A DNA stretch of 39,432 nt from Syntrophobacteraceae bacterium (GTDB taxonomy: Bacteria > Desulfobacterota > Syntrophobacteria > Syntrophobacterales > Syntrophobacteraceae): the NCBI GenBank assembly GCA_031292195.1, contig JARLHP010000115.1, positions 1 to 39,432 of the forward strand. Direction: 5' to 3'. Made by a program: the position numbers and the translations under genes. The notes below the pieces were generated by a model that was not told the origin of the DNA, ran no database searches, and saw only the letters and a program-made list of their open reading frames with translations. Positions 17,332 to 24,912 of this stretch are shown piece after piece (position 1 is the stretch's first letter; every line of letters starts with the position of its first letter).

Positions 17332-17796
17332 GTGAAAGTCTACCTCGCAGGCCCTCTATTCACGCAATCACAACGGGACTGGCTTCGAAAACTGAAAAAC
17401 GACCTCGAAATCCTGACTGCATCCCGGAACTGTCCGGTCAACGTAATCTGGCCCTATGAACTGATCACCCCGGCCGAAATCGATTCGCTTGGCAAGCAGG
17501 CCCGGCAAGAAATATTTTCCCGCTGTAAATCCCACCTTGATGACGCCGACGTGCTGATCGCCCTGCTCGACGGTCCCCAGGTCGACGATGGCACTGCCTG
17601 GGAGATCGGCTATTTTTACGCCAAAAGAGGGCCGGGACAGAACATTATGGGCATCAGAACCGATTTCCGGCAGGCAGGAGAGAGTGAGGGCGCGGTGGTA
17701 AACGCCATGATCGAGATGGCCTGTGACCGGGTGGTAAGAAGCGGGGAGGCGCTACTCGAAAGCTGGGCCGAGTGGTTCCGGGGGATTTCGGCATAA
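17332..17796 (+). CDS. Nucleoside 2-deoxyribosyltransferase-like protein
   Basis: The 154-residue protein matches the Nuc_deoxyrib_tr fold: KVYLAGPLFTQSQRDWLRKL at the N-terminus, DADVLIALLDGPQVDDGTAWEIGY with the family's catalytic-type glutamate, and a late VVNAMIE. Members exchange bases on deoxynucleosides or hydrolyse (deoxy)nucleoside monophosphates (RCL/DnphI type); the substrate here is unknown. The GTG start at 17332 has AGGGGAG upstream, and the upstream in-frame extension lacks a signal. The size fits the family. Confidence 0.8.
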   Translation: MKVYLAGPLFTQSQRDWLRKLKNDLEILTASRNCPVNVIWPYELITPAEIDSLGKQARQEIFSRCKSHLDDADVLIALLDGPQVDDGTAWEIGYFYAKRGPGQNIMGIRTDFRQAGESEGAVVNAMIEMACDRVVRSGEALLESWAEWFRGISA

Positions 17797-17820
17797 TCGC
17801 ATGGCGTTTTATGACTTGAT

Positions 17821-18217
17821 TTACGAACCAGGAAAAACCACGGTTACACGCAGGCCGGACTTCGACTGCTCATCGGCAAAGTCGAGATGGACTGTGGCAT
17901 CGCAGCGCGATGCGATGGCCCGAACAATGGAAAGGCCGAGCCCCGAGCCGATCTGGTCGCTACCCGACTCCGTCGCGGGCCGTTATGACCAGCAGCGGCA
18001 CCCGATTGTTCCCGGCCCGCAGCAAGTTCAGCACGTCCAGCCCGTCCATTCCCGGAAGCCCCAGGTCCAAAAGCACCAGGTCGTACTCCTGCCCGGAGAA
18101 CACTTCACAGGCCGTCTGCCCGTCTTTGACCCAATCCACCGCATAAGAGACCTCCATCAGAGCCCCGTGGACGGCCTCCCCGATCATGGGATCGTCTTCA
18201 ACCAACAGAACGCGCAT
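17821..18217 (-). pseudogene. Deletion remnant of a two-component system (response regulator joined to kinase tail)
   Basis: From an ATG at 18217 with GGAGGAG upstream, the frame encodes an OmpR/QseB-type receiver: VLLVEDDPMIGEAVHGALME, phospho-acceptor D51 in LVLLDLGLPGMDG, then VPLLVITARDG. It stops at 17960, lacking the last receiver helix and all of the DNA-binding domain. In a different frame, overlapping the junction, the sequence continues as the C-terminal ATPase end of a sensor kinase (SDQIGSGLGLSIVRAIASR...VTVVFPGS) and stops at 17821-17823. A deletion of roughly the regulator output domain plus most of the kinase explains both parts. It lies 33 bp after the COG4705-like gene in a PepSY-membrane protein-regulator-kinase order. 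Confidence 0.85.
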
Positions 18218-18250
18218 CCATTCTCCTCCGGTAAAAAGCACGCCGCCTTG

Positions 18251-19009
18251 TCAGTGGCTTTCAACAGCAGGCCTTTGTCGGAAAAAGAGTATACAGGTCA
18301 GTATGAACAAGAGCAGAACCTCCGAATCGGCGTAGCGGCTCAAAGCCAGTCCGCCCGCTCCAGGCGGCTTGTCTAAAAAATCGCCCACAACGGCGCCAAG
18401 GGGGCGCGTCAGAACGAATGCCGCCCAGAAAAGAAGCGTACGGGAAATGCCGGTCCAATAGTATATCATCACCACCAGCAGGAGCAGAGAGCCGAATATT
18501 ATGGCGCCTCCCCCGTACCCCACTCCCATCGAATCGGCCGTCCAGTCCCCCAGAGCGGTCCCCAGGGTTTGGGAAAACATGATCGTCACCCAGTAGAACA
18601 TCTCCGACTTTGGAGTCCTGATCGATTCGACCGACAAAGACCCGAGCGTCCAATACCACCGGCCAAGGGATGCTGCCAGCAGAGCCAATAGAAGCGAAGC
18701 TCCTCCCGCGTAGCCTATCCCCAGAGACCGGTCCGCATAATCGGCCATGGTCGTTCCGACTGTCGTCGTAGCAATGATGGTAGTCCAATAGAGCAGTGGG
18801 TGGAAACGCTTCGCCTTGATCTGAAAGGCCACGGCGACTAGAAACATCGCCGCGAAAATGACCGTGCCAACAAGATAGCCAAGTTTCATCGACATGGTCA
18901 CCGCATCGCCCCCTGTTTCTCCGAGCGTGGTGGCAGCGACTTTTATGATCCAAAAGATCAAGGTGACCTCCGGGACTTTGCTGAGGTAGCGTTCAGCAGT
19001 ATTCTCCAT
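18251..19009 (-). CDS. COG4705-like integral membrane protein with four internal repeats
   Basis: This 252-residue protein consists of four diverged repeats, each a polar, glycine/threonine-rich helix followed by a hydrophobic one. Repeat cores are FWIIKVAATTLGETGGD, TIIATTTVGTTMADYADRS, IMFSQTLGTALGDWTADS and FVLTRPLGAVVGDFLDK, predicting about eight transmembrane segments with conserved T/S-x2-G...D positions inside the membrane. I recognise the uncharacterised COG4705 family, often next to PepSY proteins and two-component systems. Function is unknown; the repeats suggest transport or metal binding. The ATG at 19009 has AAGGAGGG upstream. A longer frame would read into the GC-rich repeat element and is unlikely. 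Confidence 0.8.
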   Translation of the reverse strand: MENTAERYLSKVPEVTLIFWIIKVAATTLGETGGDAVTMSMKLGYLVGTVIFAAMFLVAVAFQIKAKRFHPLLYWTTIIATTTVGTTMADYADRSLGIGYAGGASLLLALLAASLGRWYWTLGSLSVESIRTPKSEMFYWVTIMFSQTLGTALGDWTADSMGVGYGGGAIIFGSLLLLVVMIYYWTGISRTLLFWAAFVLTRPLGAVVGDFLDKPPGAGGLALSRYADSEVLLLFILTCILFFRQRPAVESH

Positions 19010-19050
19010 AACCCTCCTTTTCTTTGCCAAATGATCTCGATCAGGCTTTC

Positions 19051-19297
19051 GTACCAAGTTGCATCCAATAGCGCGAAAAGGATAAAGAGCGCGGGGGCTC
19101 GGGCCCCACACCCCCTCGCCGCTTCGCGGCTCTTTTGGGCGTTTCGGCGGCGGCCTTCGGCCACGCGCCGAAAACGCCGAGCGCTCGGCCACACGCGCGC
19201 AGCGCGTGCGGCCTAATCCCGGGGGGCGGGGGGGAGACGCTCCCCCGCTCTTTTTGTCTCTTTCTTATTTGGTGCAATCTTGAACGCAACCTGGTAC
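19051..19297. mobile_element. MITE-like element bounded by imperfect inverted repeats
   Basis: GTACCAAGTTGCAT at 19051-19064 is inversely repeated by ACGCAACCTGGTAC at 19284-19297 (12 of 14 match). Further in, AAAGAGCGCGGGGGCTC pairs with GCTCCCCCGCTCTTTTT. The core is very GC-rich, with small palindromes such as GCCGCTTCGCGGC and GGCCTTCGGCC. No transposase is encoded. It separates the PepSY gene from the membrane-protein gene. Its termini resemble those of the repeat at 38486-38625. The T-rich right side may also terminate plus-strand transcripts. Confidence 0.55.
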
Positions 19298-19332
19298 CGA
19301 TGGTCGCGCCGGATTTATCCCGCGCCTAACGA

Positions 19333-19644
19333 TCAATCGGCATGAGCTCCTTCCGGCGAATTCTCCAGAACCTTGCCGGTACGGGCGTCAACGCCGACTT
19401 CCCGCGTGAGCTTACCGTGCCGGATATCGAAGGAGTAGCGCAAGCCGAAGCCGCCCTTTTCCTTCTCCAACTCCTGATCAACTATCTTACCGGGCTGCGC
19501 CTTAAGAGCGATCTGCCTCGCCTGCCGCAGGTCAACCTTGGCCTCCCCGGAAAGTTTCTGTCCCTTGAAGGCAAATGAACAAGTCGCGGTCGCAAGCAAA
19601 GCCAGCACAGCCAGCGACGGAACGATTATTTTCACTAACTTCAT
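19333..19644 (-). CDS. PepSY-domain periplasmic protein
   Basis: The 103-residue protein has an N-terminal signal sequence (MKLVKIIVPSLAVLALLATA, then CSFAF) followed by one PepSY domain: VDLRQARQIALKAQPGKIVD, a central LRYSFDIRHGKLTREVGVDARTGKVLE, and a short tail. Single PepSY proteins are exported and thought to bind peptides or modulate signalling. They are commonly encoded with COG4705-like membrane proteins and QseBC-type two-component systems, which fits the genes downstream. AGGAGG precedes the ATG at 19644. Confidence 0.85.
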   Translation of the reverse strand: MKLVKIIVPSLAVLALLATATCSFAFKGQKLSGEAKVDLRQARQIALKAQPGKIVDQELEKEKGGFGLRYSFDIRHGKLTREVGVDARTGKVLENSPEGAHAD

Positions 19645-19700
19645 GCCGCTATCCTCCTGCCAGGTGATTTCCAATGTGCATTCCGCACCTTTTTAAACAT

Positions 19701-19734
19701 CTAATTTAGCTCACAAGACTTAGCTGAAAATTAG
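19701..19734 (-). promoter_or_regulatory. Imperfect palindrome upstream of the PepSY gene, candidate operator
   Basis: CTAATTT-AGCT at 19701 is mirrored by AGCT-(G)-AAAATTAG ending at 19734, a 34-bp imperfect inverted repeat 57 bp before the PepSY start. It could bind a dimeric regulator, perhaps the now-lost two-component regulator of this cluster. This is inference from symmetry alone. Confidence 0.35.
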
Positions 19735-19764
19735 CGGCGCCCCCCAAAAAACGACCCGGGGGCA

Positions 19765-19793
19765 TTGCCCGAACAACAGGTCGTAAATACATT
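19765..19793 (+). promoter_or_regulatory. Candidate promoter of the 67-residue protein gene
   Basis: TTGCCC (19765-19770) and TACATT (19788-19793) are separated by 17 bp and lie 30 bp before the start codon at 19823. It is a moderate match to the sigma-70 consensus. Confidence 0.35.
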
Positions 19794-19822
19794 GCCGGAA
19801 TAAATAATACAGGAGTGCGTCC

Positions 19823-20026
19823 ATGAACGATCAGATGCTTGAAAAAATCGGCGACCACATTGTGGAAAAAGAGGGTTACAAGGGTCTGAAGGGGATCGAT
19901 GGTGTTTACAGGTATCTCGTCGACAAATATCGATGGCAACCTCAGGAGGTGCGAAAACTGGAGCGGGAAGACCTGCACCTTCTAATGGCGGGCTATGAGG
20001 AAAAACCAACAACGGCCTGGGACTAG
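19823..20026 (+). CDS. 67-residue acidic/basic small protein, unknown function
   Basis: The peptide is highly charged and predicted mostly helical (EKIGDHIVEKEGYKGLKGI, then YRYLVDKYRWQPQEVRKLER). It has no cysteines and no membrane segment. The ATG is preceded by ACAGGAG at proper spacing, and a promoter candidate sits just upstream, so I regard it as a real gene. I cannot name the family. It is divergent from the PepSY gene and convergent with cysS, so it appears to be monocistronic. Confidence 0.65.
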   Translation: MNDQMLEKIGDHIVEKEGYKGLKGIDGVYRYLVDKYRWQPQEVRKLEREDLHLLMAGYEEKPTTAWD

Positions 20027-20162
20027 CCGGGTTCGAAATCCCCACCCTCGCCGCCTGGCGCGGGCAATCGGATGGTAGGCCTCGGGCTGTTGGGGGCCGC
20101 TTGCTCAGTTCAGCCCACACCACCGCGCCACATACAGTCTTGCGCCAGAGGCTGCCGGGAGC

Positions 20163-21662
20163 TCACGCGATTATAGGCTGAAGACTTACTCTCCACTTGG
20201 TTCCCTCGGGAGAGTCTTCCAGCTGGATGCGCTTTTCTTCGAGCTGTTTCCGGATTCGGTCGGCTTCGGCAAAGTTTTTCTCAGCTCTGGCCTTGTGCCG
20301 CTGGGCTATCAGGTCGCTCAGCTCCTCTTCGCTTATGCCTGTGGTCTTCAGTTTGAGCTTCCTCTGGCCCTCAAAAAAGGCCTCCGGCTCCAGCATCAAA
20401 AGCCCCATCACCCGGCAGTGCTTCACAAGCGAATCTGCCGACCTGGCGGCAAGCCGCGCGGATGGGCCTTTGAGGTTCTTTCTGCCGAATTTATCGAGGA
20501 AGCGCTGAAGGTTTCTCTGGAGCGCAAAAATATAGCCCACGGCCTGCGCGGTATTGAAGTCGTTGTTCATGGCCTCGTAAAACAACACCGGAAGCGACTC
20601 CAACTTCTCATAGAGTTCGACATCCTGCTTTTTCAAGGCATCGTCCGGATAATCCGCGTGCCCGTCTTTGGCCGATCTCTCCTGGGCGGCTTCCACTGTG
20701 GCGTAGAGCCGTTCGAGCCCCCGCTCGGCTTCCCCGACGGTGTCATCCGAAAAATCGACCGGGCTCCGGTAATGCTTGCTTATGACGAAAAGCCTGAGCG
20801 ATTCGGGGTGCACGGATTCGAGCACGTCGCGGATGGTGATGAAATTTCCAAGCGACTTGGACATCTTCTCGTTATTGATGTTAACGAACCCGTTGTGGAC
20901 CCAGTAGCGGGCAAAAGATGTACCGAAAGCCGCCTCGGCCTGTGCGATCTCGTTTTCGTGATGGGGGAAGACCAGGTCTTTTCCTCCCCCATGAATGTCG
21001 AAGGGGGCCCCAAGGTATTTCGCCGCCATGGCCGAACACTCGATATGCCAGCCCGGCCGGCCCGGTCCCCAGGGGCTCTCCCAGGTCGGCTCCCCGGGCT
21101 TGCTGCCCTTCCAGAGAACAAAATCCATGGGGTTGCGCTTGTTTTCATCCACCTCCACCCTTGCGCCCGCCACCATGTCTTCCAGGTCTCGCCCGGAAAG
21201 CTTCCCGTAGCCCGGAAAACGCTCAACGCTGAAATAAACATCGGTTCCCGCCTTGTATGCCACTCCTTTTTCCACCAGCCTGCGGACTATCTCCAGCATT
21301 TCCGGGATGTGGTCGGTGGCAAGCGGCTCCATGGCCGGGGGCAGAAGACCCAGGGCATCCATGTCCTCATGAAAGGCCTGGATGAAGCGCTTGGCGATGG
21401 TGCGGTAATCGACTCCTTCGGCGCCCGCGCGCCGCAGAATTTTATCGTCGATATCCGTAAAATTGCGCACGTAGGAAACCTGATAGCCCAAGTCGGCCAG
21501 GAAGCGGCATATTACATCGAAGACAATGGCGGAGCGCGCATGTCCGATATGGCACAAATCGTAGACAGTTATCCCGCACACGTACATTTTGACCCTGCCG
21601 GGTTCCAAAGGCACAAACTCCTCCTTTTTACCCGTCAGAGTGTTATATATCTGCAACGCCAT
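20163..21662 (-). CDS. cysS: Cysteinyl-tRNA synthetase
   Basis: This 499-residue class I synthetase charges tRNA-Cys. The active-site motif H38-I-G-H41 follows the zinc ligand C29 (YVCGITVYDLC). Further zinc-site residues occur in WHIECS and HHENEIAQ, and K266-M-S-K-S270 is the second signature. The C-terminal anticodon-binding helical domain is complete. The ATG at 21660-21662 has AAGGAAC upstream. The gene lies downstream of ispF on the same strand, separated by a 180-bp minisatellite array. Confidence 0.97.
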   Translation of the reverse strand: MALQIYNTLTGKKEEFVPLEPGRVKMYVCGITVYDLCHIGHARSAIVFDVICRFLADLGYQVSYVRNFTDIDDKILRRAGAEGVDYRTIAKRFIQAFHEDMDALGLLPPAMEPLATDHIPEMLEIVRRLVEKGVAYKAGTDVYFSVERFPGYGKLSGRDLEDMVAGARVEVDENKRNPMDFVLWKGSKPGEPTWESPWGPGRPGWHIECSAMAAKYLGAPFDIHGGGKDLVFPHHENEIAQAEAAFGTSFARYWVHNGFVNINNEKMSKSLGNFITIRDVLESVHPESLRLFVISKHYRSPVDFSDDTVGEAERGLERLYATVEAAQERSAKDGHADYPDDALKKQDVELYEKLESLPVLFYEAMNNDFNTAQAVGYIFALQRNLQRFLDKFGRKNLKGPSARLAARSADSLVKHCRVMGLLMLEPEAFFEGQRKLKLKTTGISEEELSDLIAQRHKARAEKNFAEADRIRKQLEEKRIQLEDSPEGTKWRVSLQPIIA

Positions 21663-21683
21663 TGCTACAGTTCCTTAAAGAGC

Positions 21684-21859
21684 AGTGATTAGTGATTAGT
21701 GACTCGTGATTAGTTAAAACCACGACGTGCTCACCACTCTAATCACTATGCTCTAATCACTAATCACTTTCAACTAATCACAATTCACAATTCACAATTC
21801 ACGAATCACGAATCACGAGTCACGAATCACGAATCACGAATCACGAATCACGAATCACT
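21684..21859. repeat. GAATCAC-type minisatellite between ispF and cysS
   Basis: A short left arm (21684-21713) repeats GTGATTAGTGATTAG. A long right arm (21739-21859) carries the inverse, CTAATCACTAATCAC, grading into nine or so copies of an 8-bp CGAATCAC or AATTCACA unit. The end of the array encodes the last five residues and stop of IspF (VIRDS). Like the other two arrays it is made of short tandem units with an inverted counterpart. Confidence 0.9.
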
Positions 21860-22332
21860 GTTCTCTCTTCCACCAGCGCCACCGCATAGGCTGCTATTCC
21901 TTCCTCACGGCCCGCAAAACCAAGCATCTCCGTAGTCTTGGCCTTGATATTGACACAGCCCGGACCCAGCCCCAGATGACCGGAAATCCTCTCGACCATG
22001 CGCGGAATGAAAGGAGAGAGCTTGGGCCTTTGCGCCACGATGGTCGTGTCGATGTTTTGCAGCCTAAACCCCCGCCCCCTCAGGAGCTCGTAGGTACGCA
22101 GCAACAGAACCAGGCTGGACACATCTTTGAACGCGGGATCGGTATCAGGAAAATGGACGCCTATGTCCCCCAGAGCCGCGGCCCCGATCAGGGCGTCGCA
22201 TATGGCATGCAAAAGCACATCGGCATCCGAGTGGCCCAGAAGCCCCCGTTCGTACTCAATTTCAATGCCGCCCAAAATGAGCGGCCGCCCCGGCACAAGC
22301 CGGTGCACGTCATAGCCGAAGCCTACCCGCAT
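21841..22332 (-). CDS. ispF: 2-C-methyl-D-erythritol 2,4-cyclodiphosphate synthase
   Basis: This 163-residue MEP-pathway enzyme forms the cyclic diphosphate leading to isoprenoids. Metal ligands D8 and H10 lie in [42 protein letters not shown] carries the other metal- and substrate-binding residues, and [21 protein letters not shown] is the conserved C-terminal part. I chose the ATG at 22330-22332, which overlaps the end of ispD by 10 bp. The last residues are minisatellite-encoded, and the native tail was probably shorter or different. Confidence 0.95.
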   Translation of the reverse strand: MRVGFGYDVHRLVPGRPLILGGIEIEYERGLLGHSDADVLLHAICDALIGAAALGDIGVHFPDTDPAFKDVSSLVLLLRTYELLRGRGFRLQNIDTTIVAQRPKLSPFIPRMVERISGHLGLGPGCVNIKAKTTEMLGFAGREEGIAAYAVALVEERTVIRDS

Positions 22333-23045
22333 GAGCCCCTCCCCGATGCCATCGCCCCCAGGTACCATTCGGCCCACCGCAGGTCCTGGGGCGAGGTCAC
22401 CTTGATATTGGTGCGCTCCCCCTGGACAATGGAGACCGCCACTCCCATGCGCTCCACAAATGAGGCGTCATCAGTCCCGGCCCACCCTTCCAGAACGGCT
22501 CTTTTATAGGCCGCCGTAACGATCCGCTTATCAAAGACCTGGGGCGTTTGCACCAGCCAGACCTCATCCCGGGCCAGGGTCTGACGCACAATACCGTCTC
22601 GGGCAAGCTTTACCGTATCGGTGGCCGCCACCGCCGCCACGCAGGCTCCCGTAGCCCTGGCGCCTTCCCAAACCGCCTCCATAAGTCCGGCCGAGGCGAA
22701 GGGGCGCACACCGTCATGGATCATCACCCACTCGCACTCCCCGGGCAGCATCTCCAGCGCGTTACAGACACTGTCGCTTCGCTCCTTGCCGCCCGCCGCA
22801 AAAAAAACCTCGGGCAGCCCCGACTCCTGTCCGCAACGCCACTGCCCTACCAATTCCCGCATCCTGGCCTCGTAGCCTTCGCCAACCACCAGAACGATCA
22901 TCGACACAAAGGCCAGCCGGGACAGGCCGCTCAAGGTGTGAGCCAAAATAGGCCGTCCAGCCAGTTCCAGGAACTGTTTGGGCACAGGCCCACCCATCCT
23001 CACGCCGCTCCCGGCGGCAGGCACAATCACGCACGTTTCATTCAT
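22323..23045 (-). CDS. ispD: 2-C-methyl-D-erythritol 4-phosphate cytidylyltransferase
   Basis: This 240-residue enzyme makes CDP-methylerythritol, one of the steps before IspF. It has the CTP-binding start [24 protein letters not shown], then [23 protein letters not shown], and the late QTPQVFD and TDDASFVER motifs. The ATG at 23043-23045 gives the normal N-terminus; the frame stays open further back, but only into the RNase P RNA gene. The ribosome binding site is weak (TTTTGGG). The gene starts only 33 nt after the rnpB 3' end, so transcription probably comes through rnpB. Confidence 0.95.
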   Translation of the reverse strand: MNETCVIVPAAGSGVRMGGPVPKQFLELAGRPILAHTLSGLSRLAFVSMIVLVVGEGYEARMRELVGQWRCGQESGLPEVFFAAGGKERSDSVCNALEMLPGECEWVMIHDGVRPFASAGLMEAVWEGARATGACVAAVAATDTVKLARDGIVRQTLARDEVWLVQTPQVFDKRIVTAAYKRAVLEGWAGTDDASFVERMGVAVSIVQGERTNIKVTSPQDLRWAEWYLGAMASGRGSCG

Positions 23046-23077
23046 GACCCAAAACAACCACAATAGTAGAATAAAAA

Positions 23078-23465
23078 GAACCGGAGCAGGGCATAAGCCG
23101 GGTTCTGTTCCCCAAACGTCCGAAGACGAACGGGGCATGATCATTCCTCTAGCCCCGCCGTTACCGGCGGGATCAAGCAACCAACCCGAGAGCATCGGAC
23201 GGGCAGCCCTCGAACGCTCTCCTATTCGGTCTTGCTCCAGGTGGGGTTTGCCTGGCTCCCGATGTCGCCACCGGGACCGGTGAGCTCTTACCTCGCCGTT
23301 TCACCCTTACCCCTTGCGCCAGCGCAAGAGGCGGTCTGCTTTCTGTTGCGCTTTCCTCCTCGTCGCCGAGACTGGGAGTTGCCCAGCACCTTGCCCTGTG
23401 GAGCCCGGACTTTCCTCCGACCGCTTTTTACCCGCGGCCGGCGATCATCTGCCCTACTCCGGTTC
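23078..23465 (-). ncRNA. rnpB: RNase P RNA, bacterial type A
   Basis: On the minus strand the 388-nt region contains the universal core GAGGAAAGTCCGGGCTCC near the 5' end and ACAGAACCCGGCTTAT near the 3' end. The outermost 15 nt of both ends pair (P1: GAACCGGAGTAGGGC with GCCCTGCTCCGGTTC, one G-U). Internal features such as GGGTAAGGGTGAAACGG and GCGACGAGGAGGAAAG are as expected. The RNA is the catalytic part of RNase P, which matures tRNA 5' ends. The 3' end runs into CTTTTTATT, a possible weak terminator just before ispD. Confidence 0.97.
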
Positions 23466-23530
23466 GTTCCTTTTCTGTTCCCGGCTATTTTCCCATAGCT
23501 TCGAACAAAGATATTAGCAGATTTGGAGCG

Positions 23531-24232
23531 TTATGCAAACTCCGCGGCCTTTTTCTCCGCCAAGGCAGTGATTTCGTTCAATGTCCGCTCCAGCTCCACC
23601 CGGTAGATTTCGAGCTGAGCACCCGATGCGTTGCGTTCCACCCTTATCACCGGCCCATAGGAGACGGCCACCCGGGAAAAAGGCATGGGCACCAACGTTT
23701 TGTCCCAGGTTGGCAGCCGCCAGCACCGGCTGGCGGCAAAACTTACCGGTATGATCGGAGAACCGGAGTACATAGCCAGGACCAGGAGGCCTCTTTGGGC
23801 TATTTGCGCCGGCCCCTGAGAGCCGTCGGCCACAATCCCGCCCCCTCCACTTTGCTTGAAGGCCGAAATCATGTTTTTGAGCGCTGTCGCCCCGCCTTTG
23901 CCCGGCGAACCTCTAAAAGCGAAAAATCCCAGGCTTTGCACCATCCTGGCGGCAAACTCGCCGTCGCGGCTGCGGCTGGTAATGGTAAGGTAGCCCCGAT
24001 CGCGAAAAAAGTAGAGGATGGTCGGGTAAGAAAAATGCCAGAAGGCCGCTATTTTGGGCGCCTCGATCTCGCAGGCCCGCAGCCAGTTTTCCTCCCCCAC
24101 GGTCACGAACCGGCAGCTCTGGTGAAGCACTCTCAGTGCGCCGGCGGCAAGGCGAGGCAAAACCGGGGCGAGGACCGCAATATTGCGGCGCTTCCCGGAC
24201 TTATCGTGTATATTTGAAATCAAGGCTGCCAT
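23531..24232 (-). CDS. DUF374 / lysophospholipid acyltransferase-family protein
   Basis: The 233-residue protein has the DUF374 pattern: FWHFSYPTILYFFRDRG, then ITSRSRDGEFAARMVQSLGF, AFRGSPGKGGATALKNM, and VADGSQGPAQIAQRGLLVLA followed by SGSPIIPVSF. DUF374 is related to the LPLAT acyltransferases. Members lie among LPS genes and may acylate lipid A or a phospholipid, but the reaction is unproven. The ATG at 24230-24232 lacks a strong ribosome binding site. It diverges from shikimate kinase with 32 bp between start codons. Confidence 0.82.
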   Translation of the reverse strand: MAALISNIHDKSGKRRNIAVLAPVLPRLAAGALRVLHQSCRFVTVGEENWLRACEIEAPKIAAFWHFSYPTILYFFRDRGYLTITSRSRDGEFAARMVQSLGFFAFRGSPGKGGATALKNMISAFKQSGGGGIVADGSQGPAQIAQRGLLVLAMYSGSPIIPVSFAASRCWRLPTWDKTLVPMPFSRVAVSYGPVIRVERNASGAQLEIYRVELERTLNEITALAEKKAAEFA

Positions 24233-24264
24233 AACGCTCGATAACTTACAAATCTGTGTGGACT

Positions 24265-24813
24265 ATGAAACTGCGTAATATAGCACTTATTGGATTTCGC
24301 GCAACCGGCAAGAGTACGGTAGGAGAAATTCTGGCCCGAAGGCTTTGCCGCGGCTTCATCGATATGGATCGAAGCCTTGTCCGGGAGGCCGGCTGCGATA
24401 TAGCGGCGTGGGTTGAAAAAAACGGCTGGGGCTCCTTTAGAAGGGCCGAATCAGGTCTTCTGGAGACCCTTCGGTTGCGGGAAGCTCTTGTAGTGGCCAC
24501 CGGAGGCGGAATCGTTCTCGACCCCCAAAATCGCCAAGCGCTTCGCAAAGATTTTTTCACCGTCTGGCTGAAAGCTCCTCACCACACGATCCGCGCCAGG
24601 TTGCACTCGGACCCCCAGTCAACGCTTTCCCGCCCCGCCCTTTCTGCCCTGCCCCTGGCTGAGGAAATCGAGAAATTGCTCGCCGAACGCCATCCGCTCT
24701 ACTCCCAGCTCGCCGATATGGTCATCGACACCGAAGGAAAGCCGCCCGTACGGATCGCCGAAGAAATCGCCGAGGCTTTTGAACCGCAGATGGACGCTGA
24801 TGGACGCAGATAA
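24265..24813 (+). CDS. aroK: Shikimate kinase
   Basis: This 182-residue P-loop kinase phosphorylates shikimate in the chorismate pathway. Walker A is GFRATGKST, the shikimate-binding FIDMDRSLVREAG follows, and ATGGGIVL is the conserved glycine-rich site. The lid region has RARLHSDPQSTLSRPALS, slightly unusual but keeping the arginines. No ribosome binding site is visible before the ATG at 24265 or the in-frame GTG at 24256, so the start is uncertain. The tail PQMDADGRR is encoded by the minisatellite shared with lpxB. Confidence 0.88.
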   Translation: MKLRNIALIGFRATGKSTVGEILARRLCRGFIDMDRSLVREAGCDIAAWVEKNGWGSFRRAESGLLETLRLREALVVATGGGIVLDPQNRQALRKDFFTVWLKAPHHTIRARLHSDPQSTLSRPALSALPLAEEIEKLLAERHPLYSQLADMVIDTEGKPPVRIAEEIAEAFEPQMDADGRR

Positions 24814-24912
24814 ATGCAGATAAATACTAAACTGTATCTTGAACCGGGTTCAGCGGATGGGAAAAATTCTCTTTATCTGTTTTTATCTGCGTCCATCTGC
24901 GTCCATCTGCGG
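24784..24912. repeat. GCAGATGGAC-type minisatellite with inverted arms between aroK and lpxB
   Basis: The left arm (24784-24824) and the inverse of the right arm (24872-24912) agree at 38 of 41 positions. Units are GCAGATGGAC and GCAGATAAA-like decamers. The arms are separated by about 47 nt, so a 41-bp hairpin is possible. The left arm encodes the end of AroK and the right arm the end of LpxB; both peptides contain QMDAD. It may serve as a terminator for both genes. Confidence 0.92.

Noticed and set aside
20295-21692. 465-codon plus-strand frame opposite cysS
   Set aside because: Antisense shadow of cysS, whose HIGH and KMSKS motifs are intact on the minus strand.
23046-23195. N-terminal extension of IspD (50 codons)
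   Set aside because: These codons lie in RNase P RNA and the adjoining spacer; family alignment from memory places the start at [14 protein letters not shown].
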